Below are positions 46,791 to 57,346 of a stretch of DNA of 64,000 nucleotides, in pieces (within the stretch, counting starts at the first letter, position 1; the number at the start of each line of letters is the position of its first letter). Under the pieces are notes generated by a model. It saw nothing but the letters and a program-made list of their open reading frames with translations. It did no database searches and had not been told where the DNA came from. Source of the stretch: Eucommia ulmoides (lineage: Eukaryota; Streptophyta; Magnoliopsida; Garryales; Eucommiaceae); contig CM028330.1 in NCBI GenBank assembly GCA_016647705.1, positions 34,981,534-35,045,533 on the forward strand, read 5' to 3'. The translations under genes and the position numbers were made by a program.

Positions 46791-46799
46791 ATATACATG

Positions 46800-47200
46800 T
46801 AAACTTAAAATTCACCCCATTTTGATAAGGAATATTTTAAAGGAACTTCCCACTTAAAGCACTTAGAATTAAAATCAATTTGACTAAGATTGATAAGGTA
46901 CCATCTTGGGATGAACATTTTGGGTTGCTTAACACCTTCCCCGAGTAACTTACCTCTGAACCTTTTAGAATCTCCTCGAAAAATTCTTTTCAAAAATGAG
47001 TCATTTTTTTTTTACTTAAAGGGCCAATTGCTAAAAATTATTTTCCATTAAAATCTTGCGACCTAGAATACCAATGAAACTTAATACTAGGTGGCAACTC
47101 CAAATCTTTTCAAAACCAATTGAGCAACAAACCCCTTCTTCAAATTATCAAATATTTCAAAATCTTTTAAAAAAGTGTTTAAAATAATGATTTGGGTTCA
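46800..47200 (-). repeat. Tat-type LTR fragment on the minus strand
   Basis: On the minus strand GGAGTTGCCACCTAGTATTA is followed about 150 bp later by GGGGAAGGTGTTAAGCAACC. The + strand at 38230-38392 has the same two clauses in the same order. It sits between the arms of the inverted repeat. Confidence 0.6.
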
Positions 47201-47239
47201 AAATCCTTGAAAAAATTTATTTTCAAATTTTTGGATATA

Positions 47240-48150
47240 TCAATAGGACACGTGAAGGAACCGATTCTTAAAATCAAAAGATTTACGCAGCGAAATACAA
47301 AAATTTAAATCTATATAGTAATCAAAGTTCCTTAAGCCTGAATTTGTATATATTATCATATGCAAAAGCAAATATATATATAAAAAAAATACATCGCAAA
47401 ATTTTTTTTGTACCTTTCCTGTGTGTTGGCCGACGTGTACTTTGAGAAGAGTCTTCCGAAAGTGACACAAGGATTGATCCTGAAATGAATACGAGTTTGA
47501 TTATCCTATAAGAGATACAAATATCTCGCATCTGGTAGTATCCACACGAATAAATTCGTAAGGATGCTTGTGAAATATTTAAGAATCTGATTCTAATTCT
47601 GTAAGACTAGGGATTTACTTCTAGGTGGTAGTAAGAATCAATGTTGTAATCCATTATGAAACAAGAGAAAAAAGGGTTCAAAATTTGCATAGGATGGCCC
47701 CCAAAGTGCTTCCCCCTTTTATGAACTACCTTCGGTTAAAACCCTGACTCTCTTTTTTCCTATTTTGCATTTTAACCCATGAACTTCTAAACAATTCAAC
47801 ATACTACCCATTACTTTTAAAGAACTATCCAAACTTTTATTTTCCATTTTTGTGTGACCCATTAGGTTCATATAAAAAGCTAGTCTAGGCAATTAATTAA
47901 TTAAAAATGAAACAATTTTAATTTTGCCCTTCTGAAGAAACAATTTCTTCACAACATCTCTTGCAACTGTAAGCCGCGTCTATCCACATATCATACCACA
48001 TACAATTGATAGGAATTTTACTAAGAGAATCTCCTCAATTTTAATTTCTGCGCTACACAATCTTTCTATCTTGTGTTCCCAAAAGAATCAATATGGTATG
48101 GATAAAGTAAAAAAAAAAAAAACTTGTTGAATCATATGTATATCAACACC
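47240..48150 (-). repeat. LTR-like repeat, copy 3 (inverted arm)
   Basis: This is the inverted counterpart of 45825-46540. Indels separate the arms, but order is kept from ATACATATGATT through GGAAAATAAAAGTTTGG to GTGTGGATACTACCAGATGC on the minus strand. Confidence 0.7.
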
Positions 48151-48169
48151 CAATCTTATCAAAATATAG

Positions 48170-48662
48170 GAACGCACATATGTGATATTCAATACATCAT
48201 GTTCGAAGATCACAGGCACCGTCAAAACTTTAATATTCTATTTTAGCATTGAGCAAAACTACCATGTGGAATATTTAGAATGATCAAGTTCAAGGCCCTA
48301 GTATGTTACAATTATAGAATGATATACTGTAGTATTTGATATTGTAATTAGACAAATTCACTAAGTGATATAAAAGAAGATTGATTATAGGGTTTATATC
48401 TAACAACACATTTGCTAAGAGCAACAAATCCTCTATTTCATATTCGAATATTCACATACGTGTTTTACTATTCCAATGAATATCTTTGAACTTTTGTGGC
48501 TAGAAGACATCACTTAGTATTATCAAATTATAGGAACATATATATGTGATTACCCAGTACCTCAAGTCTGAAGACAATAAGCACCATCACAACTCCGATA
48601 ATCCACTTTGACATTGAGCAAAACTACCATGTAAAATATTTAAGATGATCATGTTCAAGGCC
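48170..48662. repeat. Direct repeat of about 140 bp, two copies
   Basis: 48170-48300 and 48528-48662 both read ATAGGAACxxAxATATGTGAT, AGCACCxTCAxAACT and GACATTGAGCAAAACTACCA, followed by ATGTTCAAGGCCCT. The offset is about 358 bp. Confidence 0.85.
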
Positions 48663-49145
48663 CTTGCTACAAACTAGTAAATTCCCCTATGGTTGTTCTA
48701 GTGTCTCGCACTAATAGTTATGAGACTTACCTTTCTCAAAGAGAAAATATCACACAAGCTACTCCAAATTGTTAAAGACCCGTTTTAACAATTCCACCCG
48801 AATAGGAATATTTAGCATATAAGATACCGAAGGGCCTATAATATCATTCATTTTAATCACCGCTAAAGACCAAGACATTTTCAACTTACTATCCATTGTT
48901 CAACAACAATATGACATAATAAAAAGTAATATTAAAAGTGTACTTTATTAATAATACTTGAGATTATAAATTACCTCTTTACCCCTAGAAGAGGGCCAAA
49001 ATGCTGAAATTACTTGTAGGAGTACCACATAAACAAAGGATTATAAGAAAGAGGACCAAAAATTTAATGTCTTGTTATTTTTTTAAAATTTATAAATTTG
49101 AAAATTAATATACTTCCAATGGAATCTCTAGGTGGCATTTAATTA
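48663..49145. other. AT-rich sequence, nothing recognised
   Basis: No open frame or repeat signature could be supported here. Confidence 0.5.
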
Positions 49146-50112
49146 GAGCTCGTTTGGTTATTGTTTTTGTTCCTTAATTGTTGTTTCCACTCTCAAAATT
49201 TTGGGATTAATGTACAGAAACGTGTTTGGTAAACACGTTTCTGTTATCAAAATTTTAGGAGTAATTTGGATTGTTTCCTAAATTCATTAAGAATCTAAGA
49301 AACAAAAAAAATGTTGATTCCTATCTACTCTAACAAAACTATCCGACCACCACCATCAAGTCGACCACCATACATTTAAAGAAAAAAAATATCAAATGTT
49401 GTAACTAAACATGTTTCTTGTTTCTATTTTCATTAATTAAAAGAAGCAATTTCAGGATAATGGTCGCTACTAAACATGTTTTTATTTGCGGAATACTCCA
49501 GAATCGAAACAGAATTTCATCCCATCCCATCCCAATTTATTAGAAGTAGAAACAAAAAAAAAAAAAAAAAAAAAGAAACACTAACCAAACGCCACCTTAA
49601 CGTTTCTGCTTTTCTGTTTCTACCATCAATAAAATGGGATGAGAATTTTGATTTCGTTCTCGTGTATTTTGATAACAGAATAGCGTTTGATAACGAAGAT
49701 TATTCTTAAAATATTTTTATAAATTCTTAGGAATAAAAATGAAAAAACGCGTTTGGTTGCATCTAAATTGGATCATTTTATATAACATATGTGATAGAAA
49801 GAGAGATGAGATTAGAGAAGAAGATGAAGATGTGCGGTAGTGATTGTGAATCGATGTGGTTGGGATGTGGTGGTAGTCGGCGTTATGGTAGTTCTCGACA
49901 TTTATTTTTATGAATTATATTTTAATGATTTTGTGAGAATGAATAAGATTGATGATTTTTTTTTTTTTTATCAAATTCTTAATAAAATTTAGAATTACTC
50001 CAAAAAATTGAAATATATTTTAAAACACAAATTTGTTCTACATGTTCAGTAAACAAATTTTGAGAGGAAAAATCGAAACGGAGGACCGAAGCCACTCTAA
50101 ACAAACGGGCCT
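49146..50112. mobile_element. Candidate TIR element (MITE-like, PIF/Harbinger-type ends)
   Basis: The left end GAGCTCGTTTGGTTATTG and the right end, read on the minus strand, AGGCCCGTTTGTTTAGAG are related inverted termini. Ends reading GGGCxCGTTTGG are common in plant MITEs. The interior has inverted wording (AACACGTTTCTGTTATCAAA against GATAACAGAATAGCGTTTG). No clear target duplication can be fixed, and no transposase is present. Confidence 0.5.
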
Positions 50113-50159
50113 AGTTTCTCATAAAACAAATCGAAGGCCATCGTGGAAAAACTAATTCC

Positions 50160-50238
50160 TCTAGTTTGATCGACGGGAAACAGAAAGCAGCCGCAAGACC
50201 GTTCTTCGTCGCTCCTCTCTCTTCCCTCAGTTGGAATC
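50160..50238 (+). other. Candidate 5' non-coding exon of the PHD gene
   Basis: GACCGTTCTTCGTCGCTCC followed by TCTCTCTTCCCTCAG has the pyrimidine-rich look of a plant 5' leader. It ends at GGAATCAT|GTATGTG, a good splice donor. It lies on the strand of the PHD gene but 7 kb upstream, so the link is a guess. Only RNA data could join it to 57347. Confidence 0.3.
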
Positions 50239-51582
50239 ATGTATGTGTTCGGCCGTGTTTTTATTGTCGATTTTCATCTTCAAACTCCTTCTCGGGTCGA
50301 TTCCTATTGACCATTCCTATTGAACATTTCCAGGGTTTTTGTTTCCATCTCTCGCACTACCCTTTCTTTACCCATTCGTTCTTCATCTGATTCTTCATAA
50401 TTTAGTTCCTGAACGTTTTTGCGGTTTAGTCACCATCCACCTGATTCGATCGAAACTTTCTAAAAGCTCTTGTACTTCGCGGATAATAAATTATTGTTTT
50501 AGCGGTTATTATCATTCGGGCCTGAGATTTCTTAATCGAGGTAGCATTACATTTCGTTTCGGGTCTGAATATGATTGCTAGTCATCCGTTCTCATTTCAC
50601 TTTGGTGGTGTTTATGCATAATGTAATGATATAATTTTTTCTTTTGTTTCTTTTTTTTCCGTGATAAGCTAATGCAATGCATCTTCGTAATGTTTTCAAG
50701 AGTCATCTACTTTTTGATTTCATATTTTCCCTGATAAGCTAATACCAATTTGTTGCATTTCAAATCCTGCCTGAACCCTACTGGAGCCTTGGACAATTTC
50801 ATTTGTATAGCCTGACCCAAACTCGCTCCTGCCCGTCCATGAACAGACCTAGTCAAAAAGGGCTCATTCTGTTAGCTTTACTCAGTAATCCTTAATAGCT
50901 ATGGGGTTCAATCATCATTTATGGAGCTAGACCAGTAATTATGGGGTTGTAGTAGAACTGTGATAGGGACTTATTTGGTCTTTTCGCTGATATGCTCAAC
51001 ATATAGCAGCAATTTTCAGCTTCTATTTACATTTTACATTGTTAAAATTTGCAGTAATGGCCAACGTAATTTTTCTAGTTGTATGCATGCACTGGTTCTA
51101 CACGATGCATTTTTTTTCATTGATTTCTCTAATTTTTTATGATTAATTTCATGCAAATACGAAAGCAACATATTGTATATCAAGACGAAGAATGTTCTTA
51201 ATTTCCGCAAATATAGAATTAATTTGACGGAATGTGTCTGTTCTAAGTTATGATAATTGTACGAGTGTACTTGGAATGGATTGAAGTGCTTTCACCAATT
51301 TATGGACCGGCCTTGTAGAAGTAGGCTTAAGATTGATAAATTATTTATTAGTTGATGAACAAGCAACAACGTTTCTAGAAATCTAGCTCATCATGTCAGG
51401 ACTAGAATTATAAAAAGGGACTTTAAAATCAGAGACTATTAGTAGGTATTTCCAATGAGCTGTCTCGAGCAATATTGGTATGCTTTACGTTTTTAGCTAC
51501 CCTAGCCATCATAATAGAAAAGAATAAAAGAAGGAAAAATTGGTCACTCAGGAGTCTTCGAAAACGTATCGGGTCTAGTTAC
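50239..51582. other. Intergenic or intron sequence, nothing recognised
   Basis: AT-rich, with short frames only. No domain or repeat end could be supported. Confidence 0.4.
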
Positions 51583-51914
51583 CTAGGGCTATAAACAAGC
51601 TGAGCTGATCCGAATTGAGTAGTAGATGTGTAGGCTTGTTAATTTATTTTGATGTTCAAATAAGGTGAGCCTGAGCTCAACATATCACTTTCGAGCTCGG
51701 CTCGTGTAATTATGTCTCAGCTCGATCTTGAACTCGTTTCAAAACATAAACATGCTCGAGCTTGAGCTTAAAAACATGAATGATCTTGAACTGAGCTCGA
51801 GCTCGAAAACATAATTATTTTTTTGTCATTTATTTGTGAATATATTCGAGCATGTATTCGAGCTATTCATGAAGATATTCGAGTTGTTCGGGAACAAAGT
51901 TCGGATAGGCCTAT
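51583..51914. mobile_element. hAT-type MITE, about 332 bp
   Basis: It starts CTAGGGCTATAAACAAGC and ends CGGATAGGCCTA, inverted relatives of each other. The flanks CTAGTTAC and TTAGTTAA match at 6 of 8. The interior is dense in GAGCTCG/CTCGAGC words (51660-51880), a hallmark of the TAGGGCTGTAAACGAGC class of hAT MITEs. Confidence 0.7.
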
Positions 51915-52685
51915 TAGTTAATATTTCTAAAAAAAAAAAAATTGAAAATCAGCAACTTCAATCTGTCACCATACCGATTTCTAGTATATATTCTTGTTTT
52001 TGTATTTAACACTTGTGCACCTATATAAATATCTCATCTCCACCCATGCATCAATCTTCCATATTTGGTGAGTCTGAGCCTTGTGGTGCTACCGAAACTT
52101 GCTTTATTCTGTTTTCTACTCTGTGTACCCTATTTTCTTTGGATTGCTTTGTTTTAAATATTGTTATTCTTTTGATGCATGTTTTGGAACCCCAATTCAT
52201 GGTAAAGTGATATGCGTTTGTATCATAATGGATTACCTAATTGTAGATGTGGTTTTTGGAAGACTTCAAATTCATGTATAAATTTTACACGATATTTGGA
52301 CATGAGCTTTCATCATCAGATCTTAGTTATCTACGGCTGGTATATGCCAATAGTTATTCAAGGAAGTGAGGTTTCAAGTGCACCGAGATGCCAAGGTTTG
52401 TGTCCTCTCTAGGGCCAATGGGCAAGGACCAAGGTGCCTTCATGCTTGACTGAAGTTGGGCATATGTTATGCCAACATGAAAATATGTATTTTAATTTTT
52501 ATATTTATAAGAATAAGTACATTATTATTCAAATCGCATTAGTTAACATAACTCACATTAATTCATTATTCTAAAGAGCCATTCAAGAAGATCTATATGA
52601 CAAATCATGTAACCTTTCCCTCCAAAAGAATATTCTTGATAGAATTTTTCAATAAAAGGTTACAGATCTATCCATCTTCAATACA
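51915..52685. other. No recognised feature
   Basis: Short open frames near 52013-52412 have no domain or codon pattern that would support a gene. Confidence 0.4.
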
Positions 52686-52689
52686 ATGG

Positions 52690-53060
52690 TATCTAACAGA
52701 CCCTCTCAAAATGGGCAATTGAGTTGGCAAAGATGCAAAGGGACATGTTGTGGGAGGACTCGGAGGAAGTAAGGAAAAATCTTTTAGGTGGAACTGTATC
52801 ACCAAGCTTATTAGGGAAAGGGCTATTGGTTGTTAAAAAATATCAGTCTTTCAAAACAAGATTTGGTTGGGAATTAGCTTTGGGAATTCGTGACCGGTGA
52901 TTTGTTTTTTTTTGAAGAAAGTCATTATTGCCAGGTTTAGCGTGTGGATTGTTGGTCATGTACCAGGAAGGTTTCTGGTCCAAATGGAGTGGGAATTTGC
53001 TAGAGTATAGTTGATATGGGGACATTTGGGAGATCTAGTCATTTAGAGGAGATACATCTA
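52690..53060 (+). pseudogene. L1-type LINE relic (ORF2 C-terminal region)
   Basis: Reading + around 52715-52860 gives AIELAKMQRDMLWEDSEE and later LLGKGLLVVKKYQSFK. This resembles the K-x-Q-R-D-F-L-W region after the RT of plant L1 ORF2 proteins. It is short, with no RT motif left, so the call rests on one phrase. Confidence 0.35.
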
Positions 53061-53429
53061 CTTCTAGCTTTTCATTTGTTGGTGAGGCGGCTTTCAATTT
53101 TTTTTTTTAAATGAAATCTCTTGCTTAACCAGCAACAAAAACAACAAAAAATCCTTAGTATGGTGCAATGCACCTTCCATTACTGTAGAACGCTTAAACT
53201 CAACTCATCATGTAGCGTTGCTCAGGGGTATATGGGTTTTCACTGAATAACTTCAATTAGGTTCACCTTTCTTGCACCTTGTGCATAATCACCTCAGGTG
53301 CCTGGCTTGGGGAATGGTCCTCGGTTGAGGCTACTGAGGCACACGAACTTAGGCAAGCCATCTTGATACAAGGTCAATAAGTTGATCTTAATTTGATTTA
53401 GTTGACAATATCGACATTTGTTCAATTCT

Positions 53430-53600
53430 CAATAATAGAAGTAGCTGTAGGTTGCTCCATTGTGACCTAGATATCCAGGGTTTAAATCTTGGATACAGGC
53501 ATACAACCTCTCTGTATACAGGGGTAAGACTATGTACATCTAACCCTCCCTAGACCCTGCAATGACGGGAGTTTTCGTGCATTGGGTTGTATTTTTTTTA
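53430..53600 (+). mobile_element. Au-type SINE
   Basis: The 3' half reads ATACAGGGGTAAGACTATGT then ACATCTAACCCTCCCTAGAC and ends in TTGGGTTGTATTTTTTTT, matching the familiar Au SINE consensus in layout and most bases. The promoter box B region GGGTTTAAATC (for GGTTCGAATC) is present at about 53477. A box A-like GTTGCTCCATTGTG lies upstream. It is tRNA-derived, about 170 bp, and transcribed by Pol III when intact. The left end is approximate. Confidence 0.8.
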
Positions 53601-53714
53601 AGAAAAAGCTGAAGTATAAATTGTAATGCTTATAAAGATTGAATTGTAATCATCAAAGTTATGGACACCATAGAGTATTATGGTAATTTCATTATACACT
53701 TGAACGCTTGGTGG

Positions 53715-53865
53715 GGAACAAACCTTCTTGACTCTGAGAGGAAGGGGAGAGATGTGGATTGTGCAGTTGTCATGCATGGATATGGATAAAGCTTCTTGAC
53801 TTTGAGAGGAAGGGGAAAGACGTGGCTTGTGCAGTTGTCACACAATGATATGGATAAATAAAAGG
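53715..53865. repeat. Tandem duplication, about 77 bp unit, two copies
   Basis: CTTCTTGACTCTGAGAGGAA and GTGCAGTTGTCATGCATGG repeat once with minor changes, both ending ATATGGATAAA. Confidence 0.85.
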
Positions 53866-54648
53866 ATACACATATGTCAATCAAATGTTCAACCCATCCT
53901 CATGAGCAAACCGGGCTTGTAGGTGGAGCTGTTGATAAAATAAATATCAAAGAGATGGGTAAAATAGGGATTAAGATGGCCAAAGACGGGGAAAGAAGGG
54001 AGATGTTTGCCAAACCCAGCTCTAGATACCACAAGAGGAGTATCCAACCTAAAGCCATATGACCATACACGGTGTAGTGTCACCAATTAATGTGATTGTT
54101 TAGGAGGCCCATAACTGAATTTCATGGATAATTATCATAAACACGTTTCTAGCAATAAATATCATTATACCATTGTCCTATATTGATTGCCGACGGGTCA
54201 CATTCGGTTCGATACTGTGGCAACTCTTACCATTGAATCAATATTTTGGTGACACATTTGTGCCGCATAGATATTTAACTTTCTCATTTTAATCAAACTT
54301 TTGTGTGTAGAGTATTTTTGCAGATTTATTTTCGTAATTTTCTGGTACTTATGAAATTCTTTGTACTTCGATTTTGAACTTTAAAAATGGTGAGGTTCCA
54401 TTAGCTCCCCCAATGAACAATGCTGTCTCTATGAGAATATGCTCCCAACTCGGAAGTCTCTTTTCCTATGAACATTTGGAAGTCACATGTTTTTGATAAA
54501 CTCTTTGGACACGTTTTGAAATTGGTCACACACACATATGTATGTTTGTAGAGTGGCGTACATTTGCGGGGAGGGGTGATATATATACGTATAAGCTTAC
54601 ATATAATTTTTGTTCGTCTGCCAGTTGGTATAGATTCAACATGGCAAC
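53866..54648. other. No recognised feature
   Basis: Short frames only (for example 53874-54062). No domain or repeat could be supported. Confidence 0.4.
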
Positions 54649-54764
54649 TGTAGAAAATCCAATGGGCCTAACTCACTCTCAAAAGACGCCTTGTAAGAGG
54701 AGGATTACTCTTTGCTTTATATATAGCTCAGGATCAGTTAACACAAGCGATGTGGGATTCAACA
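54649..54764 (-). repeat. 3' LTR of the short-LTR element
   Basis: 116 bp, TGTAGAAAATCC to GATTCAACA on +. It contains a TATA-like TATATATAG. Confidence 0.9.
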
Positions 54765-54950
54765 CGCCCCTTCACGCTCAGGGTGGACTTTGACAAACCA
54801 CTGCGAATGGATATCGGGAGGCCTAACATCAATGTGGGATTCAACACGCGCCCTCAAGCGCAGGGTGGACTTTGACAAACCACTGCGAACGGATATTGGG
54901 GGCCCCATCATTGATGTGGGATTTAACACGCCCAACATCAGATAAAAGCC
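54765..54950 (-). repeat. Tandem copies of the PPT/LTR junction
   Basis: GATGTGGGATTCAACACG followed by CAGGGTGGACTTTGACAAAC and CACTGCGAA occurs at 54750, again at about 54833, and partly at 54914. The end of the 3' LTR and its neighbouring purine tract are thus present in up to three tandem copies. Confidence 0.85.
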
Positions 54951-56537
54951 TGACTCTGACAAAAGGAAACAACATTCCTTTTGTATATTTGGAATACTCT
55001 AACATGCCCCTGCAAGATGGAGTTTCGGAAAGAGGTCCAATCTTGTACTTGAGTAGAAGAAAATGAGTCCAAGTTAGTGGACTTGTGTTGTGAGCGTTTG
55101 GTTGCTGGGAGGCTCGTTGGAGCGTTTTCTTGAAACATCTGGGGGCTCGCTGTAGCCAGCAGTGGTGCGCTGTAGCGCGTAACAAGCGTTGTCTCTCCAA
55201 ACAAGTGTTTCGCCGCAGACACGAACCCCTGACTTGCAGAGACCCCTCAACTGCTGCATCTTGTGGGTTGGAGACACGCTGTAGTTGGCATGGTTTATCT
55301 GTAATGTAGCAGAAATCACCATAGTTGGAATCCATAGGGAGACGAATTTGTGATTTTGCAAAGAAAAAATTAGTACGTGACTGTCTTGCCCAGTTGACAT
55401 ACCAACCGAACTGCCTGCCCAGTTTGTCAAAATTGGGGCGCTGCAGCGTGGGCCTTAGCGCGCTGCAGTGGGGTTTCGCCAATTGGAGATGCGCTGGAGC
55501 GTGGGTTGTAAATAAAGAGAGAGAAGAAGAACAGGAGATGGGGAATGGTTTTTTTTTTTTTTTTTTAAGAAACTTGGGCAGAAAGATGAATTTGGGAAAC
55601 TAGTGGGGTAGTTTCTGTGATTTCAGGATTAAATGTGTGGGCTGTTTCTCAATTTGCAGACACTGGAAGAGAGAGAGTTTCTTTAGAATGGGGAAAAGTC
55701 AGAGGCTCAAATGAGGGTGTGAAAATCAGAGGCTCAAATGAGGGAGTTTGTCAATGAGTTTAGTTTGAGTATTCTTCAATTGATGGGGAGAAGAGAAACG
55801 GTGCAAACAGTGGCGAGGAAGCAAGGCAGGGTCTGAAATGGGTCTGAACAGTGGCGAGAAATGGTTTGAACAGTGGCGGTGGTTGACCTGCGGCTAGATC
55901 TGGATGATAGCGTGGAGACTGCAACAGCGTAGGGGGGATCTGGATCTGGTTTAGATTGCACATATGAGGTGCGCCTCTTTTTTTTTTTTTTTTTGCGTAT
56001 AGAAGACGAAGAAAAAAAATAGAATGATAGGGAAGGAGAGAGGCTGCAGCCGGTTGAGCAAGGAAGGAGAGAGAGATCGGCGGCTAAGAGATCGGAGGGC
56101 CGATTTGCCGGAGAATGAGATTGAAGCCGGGAAGGGCCGGCGGCAGGGCGTCAGAGGCGGATGGCGACGCAACAAGAAATGATGATTGAGCAGATGGGCT
56201 ATGGGAGGAGTAGTGAGGAACGAGAGAGGAGGAGAGAGCAGTGGGATTTGGTCTGCCCAGAAGGAGAGAGAGAGAGTGTGCAACTTTATTGGGTTTTGCT
56301 TTTGCTTTGTTGTTGGTAGTAGGATGTGGGTGAGAGAGAAATGAGACAAGGGAGAGAGAAAGTGACGAAAATGGAGAAGTGGGTATTTCAAAAGAACAGA
56401 TCGTAGAAAAAAAAAAATTGAGTAGGAGAAGTTGTTTCATGACAGCCACCGTCAGAGTTCGTAACCGGAGGCCATGAAGGCCGGCAGTGGCTGTAAGCTT
56501 TTTCTCTCTATAGGCGGCTAGGATTTTTGGATCGAAA

Positions 56538-56549
56538 GCTCTGATACCA
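56538..56549 (-). other. Primer binding site, initiator Met tRNA (perfect)
   Basis: GCTCTGATACCA on +, read TGGTATCAGAGC on the minus strand, abuts the 5' LTR without spacer. Confidence 0.92.
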
Positions 56550-56665
56550 TGTAGAAAATCCAATGGGCCTAACTCACTCTCAAAAGACGCCTTGTGAGAG
56601 GAGGATTGCCCTTTGCATTATATATAGCTCAGGATCAGTTAACACAAGCGATGTGGGATTCAACA
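56550..56665 (-). repeat. 5' LTR of the short-LTR element
   Basis: 116 bp, partner of 54649-54764. The TATA-like TATATATA lies at about 56620-56627 (near-palindromic). Confidence 0.9.
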
Positions 56666-57151
56666 ACAACAATATAGCTGATCATTTTATTTACCTTTAA
56701 TTTGTTTTTAATTTACTAATAAAAACTGAATATTATCTCAACCATCGTAGGAGAACAAATTAGGAATGTAAGTTGTGATTGCTTCGCTACCATTTGGAAC
56801 ATTGGTGGCAACTATTTGTTTTTGCCATAAGAAACTTATTTCAAACATAATTGGGGTGAATGACTGTTAGAAACAGAGGCCTTGATTGTTGGGAAACTAT
56901 AGTTTGCAAAGTAGATGTTAACTTCATGGTAATAATAAAAGAATATTGTCTATTGACAAAGATAGAGTAGAAACTGCAAGTTTGAATATGGTAATATAGT
57001 TATTTGGAACTCTTCTTTTGGACCCTTAAACTAGAGTTTTAAAAGCAATAGATGAAGGATTCAAAGATATCAAATATTTTAAGCCTGTTGATTCTATATT
57101 TCTCTTGTTTTCTTAATTGGTTAGTAAATTGTCTTTTTTTTATGCCATCAG
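56666..57151. other. Sequence upstream of the PHD coding exon, no recognised feature
   Basis: AT-rich and probably intronic. No coding frame is supported. Confidence 0.4.
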
Positions 57152-57208
57152 GTAGCACCATGGAGTTGATGGATTAAGGGGGTACAAGGCTGTTTACCTG
57201 CTGTTCAG
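57152..57208 (+). other. Candidate 5' UTR exon of the PHD gene
   Basis: TTTTTTTATGCCATCAG is a good splice acceptor, and CTGTTCAG|GTTTTG a possible donor. The stretch holds a mini-frame starting CACCATGGAG that stops within six codons, so it would be untranslated or a short upstream ORF. This is inference from splice-site look only. Confidence 0.3.
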
Positions 57209-57346
57209 GTTTTGTCGCATGCCTGGAATATAAAAGGGTCTTGATTGTTTCTTCATTTAGAAGTACTTAAATAATATCCTAGACAGTTGCAGATATATTT
57301 AGAAATAAAAAGTAATATACCCCGTATCTTTGTACACGTATCTTAG

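Larger units (their letters stand above)
54649..56665 (-). mobile_element. Short-LTR retroelement (TRIM/LARD-like), complete
   Basis: Two 116-bp LTRs (54649-54764 and 56550-56665), with four differences by eye, bound a 1785-bp interior. The flanks GCAAC on the left and ACAAC on the right are a 4/5 target duplication. On the minus strand the right LTR runs TGTTGAATCCCACATCGC to TTTTCTACA and is followed at once by TGGTATCAGAGC, a perfect 12-base initiator-Met primer site. The left LTR is preceded by GTGAAGGGGCG. No gag or pol is encoded. Open minus-strand frames (55482-54841, 56563-56084) have no known domain. Confidence 0.9.
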
